Part shown: positions 57,232 through 64,000 of the stretch, piece by piece
How the letters are laid out: each line of letters begins with the position of its first letter
Position numbering within the stretch: position 1 is the first letter of the stretch
Assembly: GCF_003049085.1 (NCBI RefSeq)
Contig: NZ_PIQX01000004.1
Location: forward strand, 186,001 to 250,000
Source: Campylobacter concisus
GTDB lineage: Bacteria > Campylobacterota > Campylobacteria > Campylobacterales > Campylobacteraceae
Direction of reading: 5' to 3'
Length of the DNA stretch: 64,000 nt
The notes under the pieces: model-generated
Databases searched by the model: none
Told to the model about the DNA's origin: nothing
The model's input: the letters and a program-made list of their open reading frames with translations, nothing else
Program-made: the position numbers and the translations under genes

Positions 57232-58408
57232 CTACTCCATTTTCATTAGTATAAATTTCCTGCTCTCGTTCTCTATTATCTCTTCGTCTTTTGGAATCGA
57301 TATGTAATATTCCCTCTGGGTCTTGTCTGCAGTAGGTCGGCTGTATCTCCATTGTTTTGGTATCGTCCAAACCATTTCGTTCTCTAACTTCTTCTCTTTT
57401 ACCATCCAGCCAGCCACTGTTCCCAACACTAGTGCAATAGCCGTTGATAGTAAGATTATCACCGATCTGTCCTTGCGGTGCAAGGATATTGTTTTTTGAA
57501 GTTCTTTCGACATATCTTTCTTGATTAAATCTATCTCTTTTTGCAATAAGCTCCTCAAGTTTTCGCCTATTTTCTCTACACTCTGCTTGTGTGTTTTATC
57601 ATGGAATTCTCTAATCCTTCTGCTTGAGCTTTCGCTGAGCTCTCTAAGTTTTTGATTACCTGTGAAGTCTGCATCGTATATTCCTCCTCTTAGACGATTT
57701 TTTGTTTTTTAGTAGGCAGTATGATTGTTATACCTTTTTTATTGATTCTGGTTATTTCGATACCACTTTGTGTAAGAAGTTCAATCATGTGATTTCTATT
57801 TTTAATAGAGCCTTGCTTAACCAGATCGTGCAGTTTTTGGTCGAGATCTTCTAAATTTTTATAATGCTTGATGTTTTTCTTGCTAGACAATATAGTTTGC
57901 TCTTTTGCTGGATCATCTGGGCTTTATAGTCCATACTCATCGTTAATGATCTTTTTGATTAAATCGATTCTAGTTTGATCATATTTGGCAAAATATGGAT
58001 TAAATGATTTTCCTGTTTTAAGATCGATCTTGGGAACCAGGAAATTTACTCAAGCCGCCCATCCTTATCCGAATGCTCTACCCATAATACATTTGTACGT
58101 TCAAGCATATACTCACCCAAAAGAGCACGTTCAAAATCCTTAATGATTTTTAGTTTTTGCTCTTCAGTTAAAAAGTTATACCTCTCTTCAAATGATAAAA
58201 CACCAAAACAGGTCTTTTGTTTATAGGTGATGCCTTTTATAATAGCTCTAGTTAAATTTTCATCACCTTTTATAACTCTTGCTGTTCCAGCAGCTTTTCT
58301 CTCATTTAAAAGATAATTTATGCTCCCAAGGCCACCACCAGTATAAGTACGAAGAAATTTAACTAGCATCACTAGTGCCTTTATTTGTATTGATACAAGG
58401 CGAATCAA
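57232..58408 (-). pseudogene. Decayed plasmid-type relaxase with C-terminal membrane segment
   Basis: Start at 58408 overlaps the MobC-like gene by 4 bp. The beginning reads FLRTYTGGGLGSINYLLNER and FGVLSFEE, then WVEHSDKDGRLE with the stop. Adding one T near 58049 gives GRLELNFLVPKIDLKTGKSFNPYF, a MOBP-type HxDxx(R)xExN segment. TAA follows after DEYGL near 57927, then the frame KNIKHYKNLEDLDQKL, a further shift in the A6 run near 57691-57697 into RLRGGIYDADF, and finally EIDLIKKDMSKEL with a transmembrane helix (SVIILLSTAIALVLGTVAGWMV). Three lesions make it non-functional. Unlike the MOBV relaxases of elements 1 and 2. Confidence 0.65.
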
Positions 58409-58746
58409 GAAACATATTTTTTACCCAATATTTCATAAATTTTATGTAAGATCTTATTATCGTCGGCTATGATCTCAATACCAACTCTATCTAGGCTTTG
58501 CCCACTATTTAATTTGGTGGCTATTTGGTTTATGTTTTGTCCTTGTCTAGATAGCTCAATTAGAAGTTCCCTTATAATTGGTGCATAAATCTGCTTAGAC
58601 AACATAGCTCTTAGGGCAAATTTTGAGAAAGTTAGGCCACTTTCTTGTAATTTATTATTAATCACCAACCATTCTGCATTACTTAGCCTAAGTCTTTTAG
58701 TTATGACTTTGGTTACCTTGCGTTTTTTTATCTTTTCAGAACTCAC
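58405..58746 (-). CDS. MobC-like mobilisation auxiliary protein
   Basis: 113 residues. A basic N-terminus (KIKKRKVTKVITKRLRLSNAEW) followed by KFALRAMLSKQ and LSRQGQNINQIATKLNSGQ matches the MobC/relaxosome accessory family with a ribbon-helix-helix fold. Such proteins bind oriT and help the relaxase. It is coupled to the decayed relaxase gene and looks intact. Confidence 0.75.
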   Translation of the reverse strand: MSSEKIKKRKVTKVITKRLRLSNAEWLVINNKLQESGLTFSKFALRAMLSKQIYAPIIRELLIELSRQGQNINQIATKLNSGQSLDRVGIEIIADDNKILHKIYEILGKKYVS

Positions 58747-59112
58747 GTAAATTTACTCCCAATCTAAGAAGAAGCCACTCAAAAAATCCTATGCCATAAA
58801 AATTTTTGTCAGACTTGCTCTTTAAATATCTTTTAAGGTTATTTTATAAAATTTCACAGCCTAAAACAAGGAATTCGGTAGGCTTCAGGCCGCTAAAATG
58901 CGTGTTTTTTAAAAATACTATGAAATATATAATATAATTTTTGTAGCTTCTGGATTTTCTCTTAAAAATTTAGTCTAGTATGAAATTAAGAAAATAAAAT
59001 AATAAAAATATAGGGGTTATGCTCATCATAAAAGAGCACTTTAGATAGGACAAGCTAATAACATAAAATTAGTTACTAGCAAATCACAGATAACTAAAGT
59101 CTAGCTTTATGC
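58747..59112. other. Noncoding stretch upstream of the MobC-like gene
   Basis: About 365 bp with no gene. It is the expected place for the oriT of the decayed system. It contains GTAGGCTTCAGGCCGC and AT-rich DNA, but I cannot assign a nic site. Confidence 0.4.
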
Positions 59113-59400
59113 TTAGTTAAATTTATCCTTTAGCATCTCGTATACTTCGTTGTTCTCTCTTTTGCCGACAACTAGCACTAACACTACTATCTCACTATCT
59201 TTTACCTGATATGCCAAGCGGTAGCCGACATCTCTTAACTTGATCTTATAGACATCTTCGTAGCCTCGTAGCTTGTCCTTGGCAACCTTTGGGTTTTCTA
59301 GACGCTCACTTAGCTTCTTTTTAAACTGCACTTTTATGCTATTGTCTAGCTTTTGCCACTCTTTTAAAGCGCCTGGTAAGAACTCTAACTCATAGCTCAT
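59113..59400 (-). CDS. RelE-family toxin
   Basis: 95 residues. YELEFLPGALKEWQKLDNSIKVQFKKKL is the RelE/ParE fold opening, and KIKLRDVGYRLAYQV plus VVGKRENNEVY carry the basic and aromatic residues used for ribosome-dependent mRNA cleavage in RelE. It overlaps the antitoxin gene by 11 bp. It stabilises the element by post-segregational killing in the usual model. Confidence 0.9.
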   Translation of the reverse strand: MSYELEFLPGALKEWQKLDNSIKVQFKKKLSERLENPKVAKDKLRGYEDVYKIKLRDVGYRLAYQVKDSEIVVLVLVVGKRENNEVYEMLKDKFN

Positions 59401-59641
59401 CTAAGCTTACTTTTACTGGTTTTTCACCACTTGCTAGAGCAGCATCTACTGCTTTACTTAGATGATACTCTTCTATTATCTCTGCCATTTTTTCATAGAC
59501 AGCACTTGGTACTAGATATGCGCTAGGGACATTGTGGTTTAGTATAGCTACGACATTATCTCCAGCTTGTTTTAAAATTTGAGCTGGAGACTTTTTTAGC
59601 TCACTTATGCTAGCTGTAAAATTTGCTTGTATAGTTTGCAT
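59390..59641 (-). CDS. Phd/YefM-family antitoxin
   Basis: 83 residues. N-terminal DNA-binding part (FTASISELKKSPAQILKQAG), then VVAILNHNVPSAYLVP and a flexible C-terminus EKPVKVSLDEL that would wrap the toxin. AAGGAT precedes the ATG. An imperfect inverted repeat (ATTTAATA...TACTAAAT, 59653-59678) in the promoter is a candidate autoregulation operator. Confidence 0.9.
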   Translation of the reverse strand: MQTIQANFTASISELKKSPAQILKQAGDNVVAILNHNVPSAYLVPSAVYEKMAEIIEEYHLSKAVDAALASGEKPVKVSLDEL

Positions 59642-59723
59642 TTTTATCCTTTATTTAATACCTAAAATAATACTAAATAAGATATAAAGATAGTCTTAAA
59701 AGTTTATGCTTTGAAATTTATCC

Positions 59724-61694
59724 CTACTCATTATCATACGATACCATCTCTACTTTAGCCTTTAGTGTGTTTGCATTAATAGGCTTGGCATAAGTGTTTA
59801 GTAAAATTTTATACTGCTTTTCATGTCCTACTATCTGGGCTATAAGGTTAGCTTCTACCTCGCGTTGCACTAGATAGTCTATAAAGTAGTGCCTAAAAGA
59901 GTAGAAGGTCTTTTTAGAGTCTTTGTCTATAAACTTTCTTTGGATCTGGCTTCTAAAAATTTCAGAGAAGTCCTTATTGCTTACCTTAAATATATTTCCG
60001 CTTTTCTTGCTATTAACATATTCTAGCAGACCTAGATCTATGAGCTTACTATGAATAGGCACAAACCTAATGCTGTTTTTGGTCTTGGTGGTTTTACCAT
60101 CATTTGTGTTTATGTTAAAGCAGTAAATTCCATCTTTTAAGGTTATATCTTCCTTATGAAGCTGTGTGATCTCTTTTATCCTCATGCCACTATAAGCAGC
60201 TATCATTGTGACGTAGTAGAGCTCACTAGCCTCTATCCTTGAACTTGGTGATTTACCACTTTGTTTGATACTAGTTACTATCTCAAAGATCTTTCTAGCT
60301 TCTGATGCTTCGTATGGAAGCACTGCCCTTTCGCTAGGGTCTATGTCTATCTTGACATTCATTTTTGCAGTTATGCTTTTACTTATATAGCCGCTATCAA
60401 AGCAGTAGTTAAAAAACTGAATAACCCTTATCATATATTTTTGGATAGTAGGCTCAGAGAGTTTATCGTCATTTTCTCCTAGCTTAAGTATCTGAGATAA
60501 ACTTTTATCTTTATACCTGCTCTTTTGAGCTAGCTTAGTTGGAATTTTATAAAGAAGATCTCTAAATTCAAGCAAGTTATCTCTTGTGATCCTATAAACT
60601 GGCGTATCTTCGTTAAAGTATAAAAATAAGAGCTTTTTTACGCCAGTAACTAGTCTTTGCGTATCTGGCGACCACTTGTCAGCTCTTTTAGTGTTTGTCT
60701 CAAATATCTCGAATGCATCCTTTAAGCTCTTTTGATCTTCTAAATTTAAAGCTGAGAATTGATTGCTAGAGCCAGATGCCACTTGCAATGCTTGCCTGAT
60801 CTCATACTCTTGTGTTACTTGGGCGCTAGGATTAAAAATACTAAAGCTACTATCGTCATCTAATTTTATCTTGATATTTTTTGGTGGATTTGGATCCAAT
60901 ATGATATCTTCCATGCTTCTATGGCTATTCTTTGTTCTTACTAGCTTTAAATTTGAAGTTGAGCCATACTTTTGATCTAGTATGGCATAAACCGTTTCGC
61001 TAATCCTCTGAGCCATAGCCTTAAGCTGTCCATCCGTAATAGGCAAACAACCGCTATCTTCAAGCTCTTTTATATTTTCTTGGAATGAAGCTATGTCCTT
61101 AGCGTCAAACGAACTAGGTTTGGCATGTTTGGCTAAGTTATCACTAGAATCATCTTCAAGGAAACAGTGCTCACGCTTGTCATCAAAGAGCACACTGCTC
61201 TTCTCAAGCTTTGATACAAGATAGTTAAGTGTTAGTATGTTTTTCTCTAAAAGAGTTTGCCCTATGTTCTCTTTATTCTTGCTACCAAGAGCGCCAGCAG
61301 TGTTAGTGATATTACTTATATCCTTAATTAAAATTTGAGGCAGACCGCCATCTATCAAACTTTGTTTAAAGTAGTCATTGAGCGCATTTAGAAATTCTAC
61401 ATCCATCTTCTTATTAAGAAGAGAGTGCTCTTTGATGCTCTTACTAAGCTTTACTTTCATAAACGAATTTACAAAAGATTGGATTATGCTATCACCAAGA
61501 TTCATGTGAACCGCCCTTTTTATCAAGTAAAGATTGTTGTCTAGAATTTTAGCCCTTTTTCTGGCTTTTTCCAAGAGATTAGTGGATGTGGAGAAGCAAA
61601 TTTCTCGCTTTTCGTTAAAAAATTTTCTAATGCTTGGAGCAAGTGTGGCTCGGTAGTAATATATACCGTTTCGCTCCCTTAAGTGTTGTCCCAT
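59724..61694 (-). CDS. Tyrosine integrase of element 3
   Basis: 656 residues from ATG at 61694 (a TTG at 61715 is in frame but lacks a better SD). DUF6538-like N-terminus (RERNGIYYYRATLAPSIRKF), core-binding domain near residues 340-440, catalytic Arg in SGMRIKEITQLH, box II as Y-S-F-R-H (first His replaced by Tyr, as in element 1), GHEKQYK and the Tyr in LLNTYA. Closest relative in the window is the frameshifted integrase of element 1. Intact, so this is probably the functional enzyme for elements 1, 3 and 4. The att lies about 105 bp upstream. Confidence 0.92.
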   Translation of the reverse strand: MGQHLRERNGIYYYRATLAPSIRKFFNEKREICFSTSTNLLEKARKRAKILDNNLYLIKRAVHMNLGDSIIQSFVNSFMKVKLSKSIKEHSLLNKKMDVEFLNALNDYFKQSLIDGGLPQILIKDISNITNTAGALGSKNKENIGQTLLEKNILTLNYLVSKLEKSSVLFDDKREHCFLEDDSSDNLAKHAKPSSFDAKDIASFQENIKELEDSGCLPITDGQLKAMAQRISETVYAILDQKYGSTSNLKLVRTKNSHRSMEDIILDPNPPKNIKIKLDDDSSFSIFNPSAQVTQEYEIRQALQVASGSSNQFSALNLEDQKSLKDAFEIFETNTKRADKWSPDTQRLVTGVKKLLFLYFNEDTPVYRITRDNLLEFRDLLYKIPTKLAQKSRYKDKSLSQILKLGENDDKLSEPTIQKYMIRVIQFFNYCFDSGYISKSITAKMNVKIDIDPSERAVLPYEASEARKIFEIVTSIKQSGKSPSSRIEASELYYVTMIAAYSGMRIKEITQLHKEDITLKDGIYCFNINTNDGKTTKTKNSIRFVPIHSKLIDLGLLEYVNSKKSGNIFKVSNKDFSEIFRSQIQRKFIDKDSKKTFYSFRHYFIDYLVQREVEANLIAQIVGHEKQYKILLNTYAKPINANTLKAKVEMVSYDNE

Positions 61695-61718
61695 ATTTAA
61701 TAGCCAACCGGTCAAAAA

Positions 61719-61725
61719 TGGAACA
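61719..61725 (+). repeat. Putative integrase arm site, right end of element 3
   Basis: TGGAACA followed by GTTTTA matches the left-end word TGGTACA-GTTTTTA at 41322 and the GTGGAACA of element 1. The second member of the pair is degenerate. Confidence 0.35.
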
Positions 61726-61798
61726 GTTTTATGTAACTACTAAGTAAAAATCGTCTAAAGTGCGTATTTCAGGCTTTCAGGAGCTCATATAAAAAATC

Positions 61799-61843
61799 CT
61801 CATAAGCCGGAGGTCGGGAGTTCAAGTCTCCCCCGTGACACCA
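61799..61843 (+). repeat. att copy 4 (between elements 3 and 4)
   Basis: 45 bp identical to the tRNA-Met 3' end. No integrase follows to the right in the window, so the right end of element 4 lies beyond 64000. Confidence 0.95.
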
Positions 61844-61912
61844 AAACGCACTATTTTAGGCACTAGCAGTGATGCTTTTGTTCTTTCCCTTTCTTTAAAA
61901 TTTCCTTTAAGA

Positions 61913-61941
61913 GTGGAACACTTAGTTACTAAAGTGGGACA
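61913..61941 (+). repeat. Putative integrase arm sites, left end of element 4
   Basis: GTGGAACA and GTGGGACA, 21 bp apart, identical in words, spacing and distance from att to element 1. Confidence 0.55.
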
Positions 61942-62084
61942 GTCTCTTAAAAATGTAGCGATTATAAAGCCATCACCCTTTTAATACCATAAAAATAAAT
62001 TTGTTTTAAATTCTTGCTTCTAGCTTTTATTTTAGGTCACCTTTAAAATACCCCAAGGAATATCCAGCTACTGCCAATAGTTAA

Positions 62085-62215
62085 GCTTCAGTAAGCTTAA
62101 CAGTAAAGATGAAGAGCTTCATAGTAGAGCCTTTGTAAAGAATTTTCTTAAAGGCTTTTAAGAAAGCTTTGAGAAAGACTATACCGCACAGCCTTACTTA
62201 CAAAAAATGAAAGAG
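62085..62215 (+). pseudogene. Remnant of a MOBV-like relaxase gene
   Basis: In one frame it reads SKLNSKDEELHSRAFVKNFLKGF, stop, ESFEKDYTAQPYLQKMKED. This matches residues 70-110 of the element 1 relaxase (NSKDDELHNMAFVKKLLKGFQDSFKEDYAAQ). The N-terminus and the catalytic part are gone. A stop interrupts it near 62160. Confidence 0.75.
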
Positions 62216-62229
62216 GATATAATAACGAA

Positions 62230-63777
62230 GAAATAAAAGGTTTTACAAGCTTGCAAACTGGATCTAGCTATATAAATTTCAAAAACATAACCGATATGAA
62301 AGATCTTGTAAAAACCATAACCCATGAAAACCAAAGATCTATGGATATACAAGATCATAGAGATATAAATCAAAACAGAGATGATGATACTAAGTACGCA
62401 TCAAATTTCTCAGACTTTGCAACTAGATATTTCTCTCATGCTCTATGGCTAAACGATAAAGGTTTTTCTAAAACGCCTTTAACAACAGCTTTAACATCAA
62501 GCATGATAAATAACAATAAAGAATTTGCAAAACTGGATAAGAATTTAGGGACTAATAGGATGCTAACAAGCAATGAACATGATCTTGCGATGGAATTAGC
62601 ATATAGATATAGTAAAGAAAATAACGTACCTTATGCCCAGGCAATAAACATTTTTATTCTTGCAGCTAAAACGAATGTCGATAAATCTCAAAAAGAAGCT
62701 TTTGAACATGTTGTATCTACATTAGAAAGCGCCGATGAAGTCGAGGTGCCTAGGTATAGCATGGTATTTGATAGGGGTAAAATAGATGAGGCGTATGATA
62801 TATTGGCAACTACTGCCAAAGAGAGAAATCTGTACTTTACAGACGTTTATAAAGAGAGTATGACGAGTTATCCTTTATACACCGCAACCAAAGAGCAGTA
62901 TGAGGATAAAGATTGGAACCCGGAGCATACCATAGGACTAGGAGATACAAGCGATATACTTATACCGTTTACTAAACCGGCCGTCGGTGCTGCAAAACAG
63001 CTATCATCAGCTCTGTACTCTAGTTCAAAAAATGCAATAAAAGCTCCATTTGTAGAGATGCAAGCAAGGATAAACGAAAAACTATTAGCCAATACCCCAA
63101 AAGGAGGAAAATTAGGTAGCGACGGTATATTAAGACATAACGGTAAAGAGTATGTAGCTCGTAGTATTGATATAACAGAGAATAAAGTGATATATCAGCA
63201 ATTAGGTAAAAACAATAAACCAGTAGAGGTTTATAAAATTACTAACGATAAAGGTTATTTTATAACAGTCAGTAAGCCAAAGATATCTGCTCTGGAAAGT
63301 AGCTCTAGTACTTTACTAAAAGATATGACAAAAGATATTAAATTTTATGATAGCTCTAAAACAGTGGGTATAGTAACAGGTGGCATTATGAGTGCGGGCA
63401 TAGATACATATTCACAGTATAGTAAAAACAACAATAGTTTTAATAACTACGACCCATTATCGGCTGTTATAAATACTGCCGTAGGATTATATACGGGCGG
63501 AGCTAGTCATATGCTAAGCGCCATAACAAGAGGTGCTGCTGGAAATGCAGCTAGTGAAATATATTCTCAAGCAACTGATCTTTCAAAAGATATAGATGGA
63601 GAAAGAGTGATTATTAAGGGTATAATTGGAGCAGGAGTGGGAAGCGCAACAGATATAGCCGGAAAGATAGGCGAGAAGATACCAAGAGGCAAAGATGGTA
63701 ACTATAAGACTATATTTGAAGTAGGTACTGGACTAGTAGGCGGCGTAATACAGTCAGATATGGATAATAAACAATGA
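62230..63777 (+). CDS. C-terminal part of a large secreted toxin/haemagglutinin-like protein, possibly orphan toxin module
   Basis: About 515 codons starting in frame just after the relaxase remnant. The first start is a TTG at 62251, with no SD. There is no signal peptide or FHA-type repeat. The C-terminal half has glycine/alanine-rich hydrophobic stretches (KTVGIVTGGIMSAGIDTYSQYS, AVINTAVGLYTGGASHMLSAITRG, GIIGAGVGSATDIAGKIGEK) like the pre-toxin and membrane-entry regions of polymorphic toxins such as CdiA. It overlaps the next gene by ATGA. This resembles an orphan toxin C-terminus with an immunity gene. Function is inference. Confidence 0.5.
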   Translation, partial: EIKGFTSLQTGSSYINFKNITDMKDLVKTITHENQRSMDIQDHRDINQNRDDDTKYASNFSDFATRYFSHALWLNDKGFSKTPLTTALTSSMINNNKEFAKLDKNLGTNRMLTSNEHDLAMELAYRYSKENNVPYAQAINIFILAAKTNVDKSQKEAFEHVVSTLESADEVEVPRYSMVFDRGKIDEAYDILATTAKERNLYFTDVYKESMTSYPLYTATKEQYEDKDWNPEHTIGLGDTSDILIPFTKPAVGAAKQLSSALYSSSKNAIKAPFVEMQARINEKLLANTPKGGKLGSDGILRHNGKEYVARSIDITENKVIYQQLGKNNKPVEVYKITNDKGYFITVSKPKISALESSSSTLLKDMTKDIKFYDSSKTVGIVTGGIMSAGIDTYSQYSKNNNSFNNYDPLSAVINTAVGLYTGGASHMLSAITRGAAGNAASEIYSQATDLSKDIDGERVIIKGIIGAGVGSATDIAGKIGEKIPRGKDGNYKTIFEVGTGLVGGVIQSDMDNKQ

Positions 63778-64000
63778 AGAAATTTGCGATAGTATTCAGC
63801 GGCGTTATAGCAATATGTGTCGTAGCGCTGCTATTTATAAAGCTATTAAAATACTTTTTTGGAGAAATTTATTATATAGATGCGATGGGCTTTATCTTGG
63901 TATGTTTTTATGGTTTTTTTGCAATAAAAAATGATATTAAAAAGAGTGACCTTACAAAAAAGAACCTAGAAAATATAGAGATAAAATATGGCAGTGTAGC
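63774..64000 (+). CDS. Small membrane protein, candidate immunity protein (partial)
   Basis: 75 codons to the window end, starting at an ATG overlapping the stop of the toxin-like gene. Two hydrophobic helices (FAIVFSGVIAICVVALLFIKLL and AMGFILVCFYGFFAI). Small membrane proteins placed this way after a toxin end are often immunity proteins. The 3' end is not seen. Confidence 0.45.
   Translation, partial: MKKFAIVFSGVIAICVVALLFIKLLKYFFGEIYYIDAMGFILVCFYGFFAIKNDIKKSDLTKKNLENIEIKYGSV

Larger units (their letters stand above)
61844..64000. mobile_element. Element 4: left end of a further integrated element (partial)
   Basis: The first 150 bp differ from the left end of element 1 at only a few positions and hold GTGGAACA (61913) and GTGGGACA (61934), 70 bp inside the att, with the same 21-bp spacing. 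A relaxase remnant and a toxin-like gene follow. The remaining part is outside the window. Confidence 0.75.

Noticed and set aside
56780-57370. 196-residue minus-strand protein rich in Arg and Glu overlapping the coiled coil
   Set aside because: It reads a shifted frame of the heptad gene and has the skewed composition (RRR/EEE) expected from that.
62868-63092. Minus-strand 74-residue frame in the toxin-like gene
   Set aside because: No SD, no similarity, antisense to a continuous longer frame.

Overview
The window looks like an AT-rich Campylobacterota chromosome, most likely Campylobacter of the C. concisus type. Codon use is A/T-rich, intergenic DNA is full of AAATTT-like runs, and there is a compact peptide/ureide catabolism operon, a DcuC-type carrier, PepT and an epsilonproteobacterial PP-loop protein. 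Genus is inferred from these families and from composition, not from a marker gene. Bases 1-7140 are ordinary core chromosome: amidase, AbgA-like hydrolase, peptidase E, DcuC-like carrier and PepT on the + strand, then the PP-loop ATPase. A complete tRNA-CAU gene follows (7152-7228). From there to the window end the DNA is a tandem array of integrated elements. The last 45 bp of the tRNA gene (anticodon loop to CCA) recur at 24631-24675, 41184-41228 and 61799-61843, and each copy lies just outside the 5' end of a leftward tyrosine integrase gene. 

Element 1 (7229-24675) carries a MOBV-like relaxase with one in-frame stop, the C-terminal fragment of an RTX-like adhesin, a GC-richer iron uptake operon (TonB receptor, binding protein, permease, ATPase), a 2003-residue LapA-type adhesin with an N-terminal retention module and a TAAGG cleavage motif, and a frameshifted integrase. 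Element 2 (24676-41228) carries a decayed effector cassette (lipoprotein, GHSLG lipase, PAAR-like protein), a complete type I restriction-modification operon whose hsdS faces a silent hsdS cassette across a tyrosine recombinase gene (inverted repeats of 390 and 35 bp), a MOBV-like relaxase and an intact integrase. 

Element 3 (41229-61843) carries a family of related Campylobacter proteins of unknown function, the first behind a hairpin that would bury its ribosome binding site. One family member is cut by a 7.68-kb Firmicutes-type element (48464-56143) with a large serine recombinase, a type II C5 restriction-modification pair, a cupin and several broken replication genes, and a TnpW-like protein. 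Both junctions resolve to a GA dinucleotide. Element 3 ends with a decayed second mobilisation region with a MobC-like gene, a Phd/RelE toxin-antitoxin pair and an intact integrase. Element 4 starts at 61844 with a left end almost identical to that of element 1, a relaxase remnant, and a probable toxin/immunity pair cut by the window end. 

The elements share a layout: att, paired putative arm sites about 70 bp inside, cargo, relaxase and integrase, att. The arm-site sequence differs between element 2 and the others, but spacing and distance to the att core are kept. Many cargo and mobilisation genes are damaged by single stops or indels, several in A6-A7 runs, so this is an accretion hot spot with partial decay and possibly some phase variation.
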